Notes: generated by a model from the letters alone, not told the origin. Numbered from the stretch's first letter, positions 46,101 to 53,511 are shown. The stretch is DNA of 64,000 bases from Desulfovibrionaceae bacterium (GCA_016932995.1 JAFGBU010000022.1:39591-103590); one strand, 5' to 3'. Program-made: numbers and translations.

Positions 46101-48927
46101 GCCCATCGTCATCCTGCGCATCGGCAGCCTGACCAACCTGGACATCGCCCGCCAGGTCATCCAGGCCCACCAGTACTGGCGCCACACCGGGCTGGCCGTG
46201 GACCTGATCATCTGGAACGAGGACCGCTCCGGATACCGCCAGGACCTCCAGGACCGGATAATGGACCTCATCACCACCCACACCAAGGACACGCCCCTGG
46301 ACCAGCCGGGGGGGATATTCGTCCGCCGCGAGGAACTGATCGCCGAGGAGGACCAGATACTGCTCCAGTCCGCGGCCAAGATCGTGCTCCTGGACAGCGA
46401 CGGACCCCTGGAAAAGCAGCTCTCCCAACGGGCCATGCTCGAGGCCGCGGTCCCGGACCTCAGGCCCGGCCTGGCCCCGCCCAAGCCCGGGCCGGCCGGG
46501 TCCGAAGCCGGCCCGCTCTCCGGGGACGGGCTGCTGTTGTTCAACGGCCACGGCGGGTTCAGCCCGGACGGCAGGGAGTACGTGATCCAGAACCTGGCCG
46601 GCAGGCCTACCCCGGCGCCGTGGTCCAACATCCTGGCCAACCCGATCTTCGGCAGCGTGATCAGCGACACCGGCGGGGCCTACACCTGGAGCGAAAACGC
46701 CCACGAGTTCCGGCTCACGCCCTGGTACAACGACCCGGTCTCGGACATCTGCGGCGAGGCCTTCTACCTGCGCGACGAGGACACCGGCCGGTTCTGGTCG
46801 CCCACGCCCATGCCGGCCCGGGGCACAGGCCCGTACCTGACCCGCCACGGGTTCGGCTACTCGGCGTTCGAGCACGACGAGGACGGCGTGGTCTCGGAGA
46901 TGAAGGTCTTCCTGGCCCTCGGCGCCCCGGTCAAGTTCGCCCTGCTCAAGGTCCGCAACGACTCGAACCGCGCCCGGCGGCTCTCGGCCACGGGCTTTGT
47001 GGAATGGGTCCTGGGCGAGCACCGCTACAGGTCCATGATGCACGTGCTCACCGAGCTGGACCCCAAGAGCGGGGCCATCTTCGCCCGCAACCCCTACAAC
47101 ACCGAGTTCGAGGGCCGGGTGGCCTTCTTCGACGTCAACGAGACCCCGCGCGGGGTGACCGGCGACCGCAGCGAGTTCATCGGCCGCAACGGCTCCCTGG
47201 CCGCACCCTCGGCCATGAGGCACGCCCGGCTGTCCGGCAGGGTGGGCGCGTCCATGGACCCCTGCGCGGCCATGCAGTTCCACTTCGAGCTGGCCGAGCG
47301 CCAGGAGACCGAGATCGTGTTCATGCTCGGCGCGGGCCGCAACCTGCACGAGGCCAGCCGGCTGGTCCACCGCTTCAGGGGCGTGCAGCCCGCCAGGGCC
47401 ATGCTCGAAGAGGTCCGCAAGCACTGGACCCGGGTCCTGGGCGCGGTGACCGTGCGCACGCCCCTGCCCGCGGTGGACCTGATGGCCAACGGCTGGCTGA
47501 TCTACCAGACCCTGGCCTGCCGCTACTGGGCCCGCAGCGGCTACTACCAGTCCGGCGGGGCCTACGGGTTCAGGGACCAGCTCCAGGACGTCATGGCCCT
47601 GCTGCACGCCGAGGCCCTGCACCTGCGGGAGCACCTGCTCCTGTGCGCCTCCAGGCAGTTTTTGGAGGGCGACGTCCAGCACTGGTGGCACCCGCCCGCG
47701 GGCCGGGGCGTGCGCACCCACTTCTCGGACGACTACCTGTGGCTGCCCCTGGCCGTGTGCCGCTACGTCCTGTCCACCGGGGACACCGGGGTCCTGGACG
47801 AGGCTTTGCCCTATCTCGAGGACCGGGCCGTGCTGCCCGAGGAGGACGCCTACTACGCCCTGCCCTCGCGCTCCGAGACCGTGGAGAGCCTGTACATGCA
47901 CTGCGTCCGGGCCATTGAACACGGCCTCAGGTTCGGCGGCCACGGCCTGCCGCTCATGGGCTGCGGCGACTGGAACGACGGCATGAACCTGGTCGGCGAC
48001 AAGGGCAAGGGCGAAAGCGTCTGGCTGGGCTTCTTCCTGTTCACGGTGCTGAAAAAGTTCGCCGAGCTCGCCCGGGCCCGCGGGGATCAGGACTTCGCCG
48101 GCCGCTGCGAGGCCGAGGCCGAGGGCCTGAGGGAGAACATCGAGCTCAACGCCTGGGACGGCCGCTGGTACCGCAGGGCCTACTTCGACAACGGCGAGCC
48201 CCTGGGCTCGGAGTCCAACACCGAGTGCCAGATAGACTCCCTGCCCCAGACCTGGTCGATCATCTCCGGGGCCGGGGACCCGGAGCGCTCGCGCCAGGCC
48301 ATGGACATGGTCTACGAGCGCCTCGTGCGCCGCGACCACGGCCTGATCCAGCTCTTTGACCCGCCCTTCGACACCTCGCTCCAGGACCCCGGATACATCA
48401 AGGGCTACGTGCCCGGGGTCCGGGAAAACGGGGGCCAGTACACCCACGCGGCCATGTGGGTGATCATGGCCTTCGCGGCCATGGGCGACAACCGCCGGGC
48501 CTGGGAGACCCTGACCATGACCCTGCCGCCCCTGCACGGCGAAAGCCCCGAGGCCGCGGCCGTGTACAAGGTCGAGCCCTACGTGGTCGCGGCCGACGTC
48601 TACGCGGTCCCGCCGCACACCGGGCGCGGCGGCTGGACCTGGTACACCGGCGCGGCCGGCTGGATGTACAGGGTCATCCTGGAGTCCCTGCTCGGCCTCA
48701 GGCTGGAGGTCGATTGCCTGAGCTTCAGGCCCTGCGTGCCGGACGACTGGCAGGGCTTTAAGATCGACTACCGCTTCCGGGAGACCATGTACCGCATCCT
48801 GTTCAGGCGCGTCGGCCCGGGCAGGGAGATAAAGGCCGTGCGCCTGGACGGGCTGGCCAGCCCGGACCTCAAGCTGCGCATGGCCGACGACAAGGCCGAG
48901 CACGGCGTGGATGTGGACTTCGGCTAG
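40159..48927 (+). CDS. ndvB: Cyclic beta-1,2-glucan synthase (GT84-GH94)
   Basis: A 2922-residue inner-membrane enzyme, the size of Brucella Cgs and Rhizobium NdvB, which make cyclic beta-1,2-glucans for osmotic adaptation of the periplasm. Two helices near 415-465 precede the glycosyltransferase domain, with TLDADTDLP near 631 and the QxxRW-like RHRWVRGDWQ near 777. More helices follow near 820-1000. Then come a glycoamylase-like block (SRNLMAIGYNVDERRADANFYD, ~1360), two carbohydrate-binding modules (~1620-1900 and ~2140-2400), and the GH94 phosphorylase domain with catalytic GCGDWNDGMN near 2600, which sets glucan length. It starts at an ATG with a weak AAGAAA ahead. It stands alone, with no ndvA-type exporter adjacent. 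Confidence 0.95.
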   Translation: MRFPSFTLRKALDDKGLAQRLRHEQPLRAELLDADQLEQHAKKIAGWHEMAPGRGPELLLPRLAENEAVLLRAHELIAAAVEAKHRIAPASEWLLDNFYLVEEHIRTARRHLPKGYSRELPRLASGASAGLPRVYDITSEMITHVDGWVDPESLKRFVAAYQAVSPLKLGELWAVPIMLRLALIENLRRIAARITASKVDRNIANHWADRFVDAAEKSPKTLLLEVSDMARSNPPLSSAFVAELVRRLHGQSQVLTFPLTWLEHPLAEAGLTIDQLVQAENQQQARDQVSIGHTINSLRSLEATDWREFVEELSLLDQALYDDPAEAYGGMDFATRDAYRRTVEAISRRCPLSEVEVAHKAVEMAEAEAKEKDPGQRSAHVGYFLVDNGLPDLEKAVRAKPAQRLVRFLRRRPMFVYLSAICLVTAAMVAVVVWLAGQQLHWAWLVALCALTALCASHPAVALVNWLVTLTVPPALLPEMDFSEGIPPEHRTLVAVPAMLTSVAEIENLLEGLEIRYSANRQENLIFALLTDFPDADSQQRPEDQVLLDAAGQGVDNLNSKYRTDSGDSFLLLHRPRLWNEGQGAWMGHERKRGKLADLNALLRGGPADKFQFIAGDLERLKDVRYVITLDADTDLPRDAAMRLAGKLAHPLNRPVMDRQKGLVVEGYSIIQPRVAVSLANANQSPFVRLFGGDPGLDPYTRAVSDVYQDLFLEGSFIGKGIYDLEAFETVLAERLPENRILSHDLLEGSYARAAMASDVLLYENFPSRYLADVSRRHRWVRGDWQIARWLMPRVPGPGGKTLANPICALSKWKILDNLRRSLVQPGLALLLALGWTVLAPAWVWTALAAGMVLTAPLVTALGSLFRRHGDIPLYLHLKDKALDFGRGLILALLALVLLPFEAFFSLDAVIRTVARLAVTRKKLLQWTPASVALRRAKANIAGYCRAMWFCPASAAGLGAALVLVRPGALYAALPLLGLWTLAPAVAWRLSVTAPPHRAKLNRDQRVFLRKLTRRTWRYFEMIVGPLDNWLPPDNYQEDPVDVIAYRTSPTNMGLSLLSNLAANDFGYIPVSVLMERTSKAFLTMNKLERFKGHFYNWYDTRSLRPLLPQYISTVDSGNLAGFLLTLAMGFEELQDMGLVPRLMHKGLADTLMVLLEVARGQGPAAPAEDKPSLPEETLELIADALGDLAAAPDGVLASISLVREMDGLAGRIIETLGRRPDQEVLWWARAFKKQCADHLKDLTMLAPWTDLPRPPHGAGGQGADPIQGLGGLLKGLEDLDKAASLRDAAGQAEELSILAEDLLGLLGAGEDQVKTWVEQFKNGLEQGGQRLAARVKDLADLSRESQEMADMDWRFLYDKSRNLMAIGYNVDERRADANFYDLLASEARLASFVAIALGDLPQKHWFALGRLLTDIGGKPLLLSWSGSMFEFLMPLLVMPSYEQTLLDRTYKAAVQRQIEYGRQRGVPWGVSESGYNITDANLIFQYRAFGVPGLGFKRGLAEDLVIAPYATVLSLMVLPEKACENLQRMAREGFMGRFGFYEAVDYTPSRVLRGQNRAVVRSFMVHHQGMSFLSLAYLLLNRPMQRRFLRDPLFQATDLLLQERMPKATPFHPHAAEVTGVQRAAAEGEALLRVFTDPNTPLPQVHLLSNGRYHVMVTNSGGGYSRWKDLAVTRWREDATRDNYGTFCYLRDPESGEFWSTGHHPTHKKAENYRAVFSQARAEFRRIDHELDTHTEITVSPEDDIELRRITITNRSTRRRTVELTSYAEVVLARPADEAAHPAFSNLFVQTEIVRQKQAILCTRRRRSHQEDPPWLLHLMAVHGEAADEASYETDRLKFIGRCGSLAEPAAMNAAGRLSDSEGAVLDPVVAIRRSILIEPEETRVVHLVTGMTDTRQKAMELMLKHRDRVLANRVFDLAWTHRQVVLRQINATSLDAQTFGRLASSVIYANPLRRAAASVIMKNRQGQSGLWAYGISGDLPIVILRIGSLTNLDIARQVIQAHQYWRHTGLAVDLIIWNEDRSGYRQDLQDRIMDLITTHTKDTPLDQPGGIFVRREELIAEEDQILLQSAAKIVLLDSDGPLEKQLSQRAMLEAAVPDLRPGLAPPKPGPAGSEAGPLSGDGLLLFNGHGGFSPDGREYVIQNLAGRPTPAPWSNILANPIFGSVISDTGGAYTWSENAHEFRLTPWYNDPVSDICGEAFYLRDEDTGRFWSPTPMPARGTGPYLTRHGFGYSAFEHDEDGVVSEMKVFLALGAPVKFALLKVRNDSNRARRLSATGFVEWVLGEHRYRSMMHVLTELDPKSGAIFARNPYNTEFEGRVAFFDVNETPRGVTGDRSEFIGRNGSLAAPSAMRHARLSGRVGASMDPCAAMQFHFELAERQETEIVFMLGAGRNLHEASRLVHRFRGVQPARAMLEEVRKHWTRVLGAVTVRTPLPAVDLMANGWLIYQTLACRYWARSGYYQSGGAYGFRDQLQDVMALLHAEALHLREHLLLCASRQFLEGDVQHWWHPPAGRGVRTHFSDDYLWLPLAVCRYVLSTGDTGVLDEALPYLEDRAVLPEEDAYYALPSRSETVESLYMHCVRAIEHGLRFGGHGLPLMGCGDWNDGMNLVGDKGKGESVWLGFFLFTVLKKFAELARARGDQDFAGRCEAEAEGLRENIELNAWDGRWYRRAYFDNGEPLGSESNTECQIDSLPQTWSIISGAGDPERSRQAMDMVYERLVRRDHGLIQLFDPPFDTSLQDPGYIKGYVPGVRENGGQYTHAAMWVIMAFAAMGDNRRAWETLTMTLPPLHGESPEAAAVYKVEPYVVAADVYAVPPHTGRGGWTWYTGAAGWMYRVILESLLGLRLEVDCLSFRPCVPDDWQGFKIDYRFRETMYRILFRRVGPGREIKAVRLDGLASPDLKLRMADDKAEHGVDVDFG

Positions 48928-48943
48928 GGGCGGGGCCGCGGCC

Positions 48944-49486
48944 CTAGGCCGCGTCCGAGGGCTCGGGAGAGATGTCTATCCGGGCCGGGTCGAGCTCCTT
49001 GGAGTAGATGATCTTGTCGTCGCCCTTGAGGTAGAAGTCGCAAAGCCGGGCCTCGGCCCGGTAGCCGTTGCGCTCGTAAAAGTCCCTGGTCGGCCGGTAC
49101 TGGGGCTTGGAGGCCGTGTCCACGTAGACCCGCCTCCCCCCGGCCAGCCAGATCCTCGACTCCGTGCCCCGGAGCAGCTCGCGGCCCAGGCCGAGACCCC
49201 GGAACTCATCGAGCACGGCGATCCAGTACAAATCAAAGCTCGACTCGGTGCAGGCTATCGGACCGAAGCAGGAAAAGCCCACGGTCCGGCCGCCGGTCTC
49301 GGCGAACAGAAAGAGGTAGCCGCTGTCCAGGCCCCTTTGCAGCCGCTCGGAGACCAGCTCGCAGGCCATGTCCACCTCGGCGGGGCTGAAAAAGCCCGAG
49401 GACGAGGTGATCAGGCGCACGGCCTCGAGGTCCGGGTCCATGGGCCAGTCCCTGAAATAGCATTTGGGCCTTGAGGCGCGCCGCAC
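48944..49486 (-). CDS. GNAT-family N-acetyltransferase, last gene of the KamA operon
   Basis: 180 residues from a GTG 5 nt after the stop of the upstream ligase gene. The GNAT fold is clear: IAVLDEFRGLGLGRELLRGTESRIW contains the acetyl-CoA-binding motif A (RGLGLG), and RPTRDFYERNGYRAEARLCDFY the C-terminal motif B. It resembles stand-alone small-molecule acetyltransferases. In archaea and some bacteria a GNAT enzyme (AblB) acetylates beta-lysine made by an aminomutase (AblA), so a beta-amino acid or a peptide containing one is a reasonable substrate guess. A longer frame to 49612 is shadow. Confidence 0.85.
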   Translation of the reverse strand: MRRASRPKCYFRDWPMDPDLEAVRLITSSSGFFSPAEVDMACELVSERLQRGLDSGYLFLFAETGGRTVGFSCFGPIACTESSFDLYWIAVLDEFRGLGLGRELLRGTESRIWLAGGRRVYVDTASKPQYRPTRDFYERNGYRAEARLCDFYLKGDDKIIYSKELDPARIDISPEPSDAA

Positions 49487-49491
49487 TTGGA

Positions 49492-50487
49492 TCAGTTCCC
49501 CGAGGCCCCGGCCCGGGCCAGGGCGTCGTCCAGGATCGTGCCGACCAGGTCCTCGTAGGACATCCCGGCCCTTGAGGCCGCCGCGGCGAAACCCGCGTCC
49601 GGCGAGATGCACGGGTTGGGGTTGACGTCGATGATTTGGGGCCCGGCCGCGTCCGCCCTGAAGTCGATCCGGGCGTAGCCCAAAAGCCCGAACGCGCGCC
49701 AGCAGCGTAGCGCGAGGTCCTCGAGGGCCCGGACCAGGCCGAGGTCCTGGGCCGGAAAATCGAAGCGCCTCGGGGTGTTCAGGCTTTCAAAGGAGTCCTG
49801 GCTCCACTTGGCCCGGTAGCCCACGACCCTGGGCTTGGCCTCGGGGTAGCCCGTAAACAAGGTCTCGGCCACGGGCAGGACCCTGGGCCGGCCGCGCACC
49901 GAGAGCACCGAGACGTTGAACTCCCGGCCGTGGACAAAGGCCTCGGCAAAGCACTTGAGCCCCAGGGCCGCGGACCTCGCGGCCAGCTCCGCGGCCAGCT
50001 CGTGCGCGTCGCGGACCTGAACCACCGAGTCCTCGTCAAGGCCCACCGAGCCGTCCTCGAGCACGGGCTTTATTATGTACCTGCCGCCCCGGCCGTCCGC
50101 GCCCGCCCAGTCCGGCCCCATCCAGTCCGGGGTCGGCAGCCCGGCCTCCTGCAGGACGGCCTTGGCCGCCAGCTTGTCCGTGGCCAGGGACATGGCCCCG
50201 GCCGGGGCCCCGGTGTAGGCCAGGCCCATGTCCTCAAGGAGCCGCGGGGCGAGGTGGGCCATCTCGGCCTCCTTGGCCACGGACTCCACCAGGTTGAAGG
50301 CCGCGGCCGGGGCCGAGGCGGCCACAACCGCGCGCATGGCCTCCAGGTCCGGGCCGAAGGCCGCGGCCCAAGGCTCGTGGCCCAAGGCGGCCAGGGCCCG
50401 GGACACGGACTCGGCCTGGACCAGGTTGTCCTCCTGGTCCGGCGGCAGGTCGGCCTCCATCAGGTCATGCAGCACGGCCACTTTCAT
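49492..50487 (-). CDS. ATP-grasp ligase, D-Ala-D-Ala-ligase-like (second of pair)
   Basis: About 331 residues from MKVAVLHDL. The ATP-grasp fold shows the N-terminal pre-ATP domain (AAFNLVESVAKEAEMAHLAPRLLEDMGLAYTGA), the ATP-binding Lys segments (DKLAAKAVL and RYIIKPVLEDGSVGLDEDSVV) and the metal-binding end GYARIDFRADAAGPQIIDVNPNPCISPDAGF. These enzymes join a carboxylate to an amine through an acyl phosphate. It differs clearly from Ddl of cell-wall synthesis and from its neighbour, so the two may add different residues. Start overlaps the previous gene by 23 nt. Confidence 0.88.
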   Translation of the reverse strand: MKVAVLHDLMEADLPPDQEDNLVQAESVSRALAALGHEPWAAAFGPDLEAMRAVVAASAPAAAFNLVESVAKEAEMAHLAPRLLEDMGLAYTGAPAGAMSLATDKLAAKAVLQEAGLPTPDWMGPDWAGADGRGGRYIIKPVLEDGSVGLDEDSVVQVRDAHELAAELAARSAALGLKCFAEAFVHGREFNVSVLSVRGRPRVLPVAETLFTGYPEAKPRVVGYRAKWSQDSFESLNTPRRFDFPAQDLGLVRALEDLALRCWRAFGLLGYARIDFRADAAGPQIIDVNPNPCISPDAGFAAAASRAGMSYEDLVGTILDDALARAGASGN

Positions 50488-51487
50488 GTCCGCCCCGCGC
50501 GCGGCCGCCTGCCGCGTCGATCCTTGCAATGGCGCAGTCAAGTATCTCGGCCATGAGCTCGTGAAAGCCCATGCCCGCCAGGGTGCACAGGATGGGCAGG
50601 TCCGAGTGCTCGGGATGCAGCCCGGCCAGGGGGTTGACCTCCAGAAAGCAGGGCCGGCCGTCGGCGTCCAGGCGCACGTCCACCCGGCCGGCGTCCAGGC
50701 AGCCCAGGCCCCTCCAGGCGGCCAGGGCCAGGTCCTCGGCCGCCCCGGCCTGGCCGTCGCGGGCCAGGCTGTAGGTCACCCGGGACTCGAAGTGCTCCTT
50801 GTTCAGGTAGGTGTAGGCCCCGGGGTCGGCCCGGCGGCCCAGGTTGATTTCCATAACCCCGACGGACCGGGAAGAGGACCCGGAGCCCAAGACGCCCACG
50901 GTGAACTCCCTGCCGGGCAGATAGGCCTCCACCAACACCGGCTGGCCGAAGCGCTCCAGGAGCTCCAGGCAGACGGCCGGCAGGTCCTTTGGCCTGTCTA
51001 TCCTGGAGGCCCGGGTCACGCCCTTGCCCGTGCCCTCGGACAGGGGCTTGGCGAACAGCGGACAGGCCAGGTCCAGGTCCCTGATCTCGGCCGGGGTCCT
51101 GATCACCGCGAAGTCCGCCGTGGCCAGGCCCAGGTCCCTGACCACGCGCTTGGCCGCGGCCTTGTCCAGGGTCAGGGCCATGACCAGGGGGCCGGAGAAG
51201 GTGTAGGGGATCGAGTAGGCGTCCAGAAGCGCGGGCACCAGGGCCTCGCGGCCCGGACCCCTCAGGCCCTCGGCGATGTTGAAGACCAGGTCCCAGCGCT
51301 GTCCCGCGGCCAGGGCCCGGACCAGGGCCTGGGCGTTGCCGATGCGCTCCGGCGCGTGGCCCAGGGCCTTGAGGGCGGCCTCCAGGCGCTCGACGGTGTC
51401 GTCCCTGTCGAACTCGGCCGTCTCCTCCTCGCTGTAGCCCTGGGCCAGGTACTCGCTGCGCAGGTCATAGGTCATGCCGATGCGCAT
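50465..51487 (-). CDS. ATP-grasp ligase, D-Ala-D-Ala-ligase-like (first of pair)
   Basis: 340 residues from MRIGMTYDLRSEYLAQGYS. The N-terminal segment WDLVFNIAEGLRGPGREALVPALLDAYSIPYTFSGP is the Ddl-like specificity region. ATP-binding parts are LTLDKAAAKRVVRDLGL and CPLFAKPLSEGTGKGV, and the metal site is GRVDVRLDADGRPCFLEVNPLAGLHPEHSDL. ATG begins one base after the aminomutase stop codon, so the two are co-translated. A carboxylate-amine ligase whose substrate is unknown; the position suggests it activates or accepts the beta-amino acid made by the upstream enzyme. Confidence 0.9.
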   Translation of the reverse strand: MRIGMTYDLRSEYLAQGYSEEETAEFDRDDTVERLEAALKALGHAPERIGNAQALVRALAAGQRWDLVFNIAEGLRGPGREALVPALLDAYSIPYTFSGPLVMALTLDKAAAKRVVRDLGLATADFAVIRTPAEIRDLDLACPLFAKPLSEGTGKGVTRASRIDRPKDLPAVCLELLERFGQPVLVEAYLPGREFTVGVLGSGSSSRSVGVMEINLGRRADPGAYTYLNKEHFESRVTYSLARDGQAGAAEDLALAAWRGLGCLDAGRVDVRLDADGRPCFLEVNPLAGLHPEHSDLPILCTLAGMGFHELMAEILDCAIARIDAAGGRARGGHESGRAA

Positions 51488-51488
51488 C

Positions 51489-52817
51489 TCAGTTGCCCCT
51501 GCGCCGCCGGGCGGCCCCGGCCGTGTCCGGGTAGCGGTAGCGGTCCCCGGCGTAGTTGGCCAGGACCAGGTCGTCGCCGTCCTTGCCCAGCCGGTACTCC
51601 GGGGAGACCGGTATCTTGCCCCCGCCGCCCGGGGCGTCGATGACAAAGGTGGGCATGGCGTACCCGGAGATGCGGCCGCGCAAGGCCCGCATCAGCTCCA
51701 CGCCCCTGTCCACCGGGGTCCGGAAATGGGCCGACCCGAGGATCGGGTCGCACTGGTACAGGTAGTAGGGCCTGACCCTGAGCCTCAACAGGCCCTGGAA
51801 CAGGGCCCCGAGGGTGGCCGCGTCGTCGTTGACCCCGGCCAAGAGCACGGTCTGGCTGCCCAGGGGCACGCCGGCGTCGGCCAGCATGGCGCAGGCCCGG
51901 GCCGTGTCCGGGGTCAATTCGTCCGGATGGGCGAAGTGCAGGCTCATCCACAGCGGGTGGTAGCGCGAGAGCATCCTGGTCAGGGCCGGGGTGACCCTCT
52001 GGGGCAGGACCGCCGGGACCTTGGTGCCGATGCGCACGATCTCGACGTGCCTTATGGCCCGAAGCCTGTGCAGGAGCCACTCGATGGCCTCGTCGGGCAT
52101 GGTCAGGGGGTCGCCCCCGGAGATGAGCACGTCCTGGATCTGGGGCCTGGAGCGGATGTAGTCCAGGCCGCCCTGCCAGCGCTGCTTCAGGGCCGAGACC
52201 CTGCCCGCGCCGCCCACGCCCCGGGAACGGGTGCAGTAGCGGCAATAGGTGGAGCAGAAGTCAGTGGCCAGGAACAGGACCCTGTTGGGGTAGCGGTGCA
52301 CCAGGCCGGGCACCGGGGAGTGGCCCTCCTCGCCCAGGGGGTCCAGGGCCTCGCCCTTGGAGGCCACGGTCTCGGCCCACGAGGGGACCACGCAGCGCCT
52401 CAGGGGCTGGGCCGGATCAGCGGGGTCCAGCAGGGACGCGTAGTAGGGGGTCACGGCCAGGGGCAGGGCCGCGCCCTTGGCCGCCTCGGCCCGGTCCTCG
52501 AACCCGAGGATGCGGGCCAGGCCCTCCATGGTCGTTATCCTGTTCTTCAGTTGCCAGCGCCAGCTTCCCCACTCCCTTGCGGTCGTTCCGGGGAAATGGC
52601 GGTTCAGAAAGGCGTCCAGGTCCGCGCGGCCTGTGACGGCGCCGGGCCTTTCCTTGGCGCGCATGCCGCCCGCGCCGCGGGCCCTGCCCGGACGGCGCGC
52701 GTGGTCGCGCATGCGCATTGCGGAATCAATGAATCGTTCGCCGCTCGCCAATGCCGAAAGGTCCGGCCCTACGTCGGGAGGCTCCTTTTCGGACAACGTC
52801 TGGTCCTCGTTCTTCAT
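51489..52817 (-). CDS. KamA-family radical SAM amino acid 2,3-aminomutase
   Basis: 442 residues. The radical SAM cluster CSTYCRYC (Cys188, 192, 195) and the block WRWQLKNRIT...PYYASLLDPADPAQPLRRCVVP match lysine 2,3-aminomutase. The residues that hold lysine and PLP in the Clostridium enzyme are kept: YQCD (Asp357), VIDAPGGGGK (Asp394, Lys401), so a lysine-like substrate is plausible. Lost are the C-terminal zinc tail and the zinc Cys of VNDC (here VNDD). The first ~75 residues are poorly structured; the chosen ATG (AGGAG directly before it) is uncertain and a start further in is possible. It sits between a small-protein gene and two ATP-grasp genes in a sigma-54-type operon. Confidence 0.9.
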   Translation of the reverse strand: MKNEDQTLSEKEPPDVGPDLSALASGERFIDSAMRMRDHARRPGRARGAGGMRAKERPGAVTGRADLDAFLNRHFPGTTAREWGSWRWQLKNRITTMEGLARILGFEDRAEAAKGAALPLAVTPYYASLLDPADPAQPLRRCVVPSWAETVASKGEALDPLGEEGHSPVPGLVHRYPNRVLFLATDFCSTYCRYCTRSRGVGGAGRVSALKQRWQGGLDYIRSRPQIQDVLISGGDPLTMPDEAIEWLLHRLRAIRHVEIVRIGTKVPAVLPQRVTPALTRMLSRYHPLWMSLHFAHPDELTPDTARACAMLADAGVPLGSQTVLLAGVNDDAATLGALFQGLLRLRVRPYYLYQCDPILGSAHFRTPVDRGVELMRALRGRISGYAMPTFVIDAPGGGGKIPVSPEYRLGKDGDDLVLANYAGDRYRYPDTAGAARRRRGN

Positions 52818-52838
52818 CTCCTGAAACCCCCTTGCAGC

Positions 52839-52859
52839 GGCCGGAAACGCCTTCCGGCC
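52839..52859. promoter_or_regulatory. Hairpin in the leader of the aminomutase gene
   Basis: 8-bp arms GGCCGGAA/TTCCGGCC with a 5-nt loop, 22 nt before the aminomutase ATG and inside the 131-nt gap after the small-protein gene. No T-run follows, so it may be an mRNA-stability or translation-control element rather than a terminator. Confidence 0.4.
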
Positions 52860-52948
52860 ACGCGCAGATAAAATCTTCCTCCATCTTTCCGGGCCGCGGT
52901 CCGTCCCCGGCCCGGGGTCCCTCGCCCAGCCGCAGGGCTCCGACAGGC

Positions 52949-53197
52949 TCAGACGCGCTCGAACCTGAACACGTCGATCAGCTTCTTCTTTCCGACGCGC
53001 CTCACCCTTCCCCAGACCCGGACCTCCTCGCGGCAGAACTCCATCATCTGTCTGACGTGACGATCGCCCACGAGCACGTACTCCTCTTCCTCGGCCGTGC
53101 TCAGGGTCAGGCCGGTGACGTTGTCGAACCCGCCCTCGATGATCGGACACAAGATGCCCTTCAGCTCGGCAACGCCCTTGTCGTCCTTGTCGCCCAT
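52949..53197 (-). CDS. Small conserved protein, first gene of the sigma-54 operon
   Basis: 82 residues, MGDKDDKGVAELKGILCPIIEGGF at the N-terminus. The C-terminal half (YVLVGDRHVRQMMEFCREEVRVWGRVRRVGKKKLIDVFRFE) looks like a small beta-barrel or OB-like fold with basic strands. Two cysteines (ILCP, EFCR), no membrane segment. I do not recognise the family. The ATG has GGAAGGG 4 nt ahead and lies about 115 nt after the predicted sigma-54 transcription start. Confidence 0.65.
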   Translation of the reverse strand: MGDKDDKGVAELKGILCPIIEGGFDNVTGLTLSTAEEEEYVLVGDRHVRQMMEFCREEVRVWGRVRRVGKKKLIDVFRFERV

Positions 53198-53324
53198 GAA
53201 ACCCTTCCGCAACCCGGGGTCGATCCGATCCCCGCCCTGTCCCGGACCTTGCCGCCGCAATCAACGGCATCCAAAAACCCCGTCTCCGGCCAAGACCGGG
53301 CCCGGGCCCTTTTCCGCGCCCAAA

Positions 53325-53339
53325 GCAAACCGGGTGCCA
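53325..53339 (-). promoter_or_regulatory. Sigma-54 promoter of the small protein-KamA-ligase-GNAT operon
   Basis: On the minus strand TGGCAC (53339-53334), five bases, TTGC (53328-53325), preceded by T and followed by T: the complete -24/-12 consensus. Predicted start near 53313. Confidence 0.88.
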
Positions 53340-53393
53340 AAGTGCATCTTGTTGATATGTATGGTGAAAATTTTTGAGGATCAAAGGGCTTGC

Positions 53394-53408
53394 GGAACCG
53401 CGTGTTCC
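53394..53408. promoter_or_regulatory. Activator-binding palindrome, site 1
   Basis: GGAAC-N5-GTTCC, centred about 88 bp upstream of the predicted sigma-54 start. Shares CGGAACC-N5-TTCC with two more sites; likely target of the activator encoded upstream. Confidence 0.65.
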
Positions 53409-53481
53409 GATCAGCCTGAAACGCCTGGCTTATTTCCTTGCCCTGGATAAAAAAGTGATTGATTCAGGTTGGTTAAAAATC

Positions 53482-53496
53482 GGAACCCGGAGTTCC
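53482..53496. promoter_or_regulatory. Activator-binding palindrome, site 2
   Basis: GGAAC-N5-GTTCC, centred about 176 bp upstream of the predicted start and 88 bp from site 1. Confidence 0.65.
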
Positions 53497-53511
53497 TCTC
53501 GGCAGGGGTTC

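Noticed and set aside
40090..48903. 2937-codon open frame antisense to the glucan synthase gene
   Set aside because: Its codons are exactly in register with the sense codons, so its stops could only come from sense TTA, CTA or TCA. These codons are strongly avoided here, which leaves the antisense frame open. Its product is low-complexity Gly/Pro/Gln/Val-rich and matches no fold.
52818..53384. Upstream extension of the KamA frame
   Set aside because: It runs through the small-protein gene and the sigma-54 promoter and shows no KamA similarity; it is open only because of base composition.
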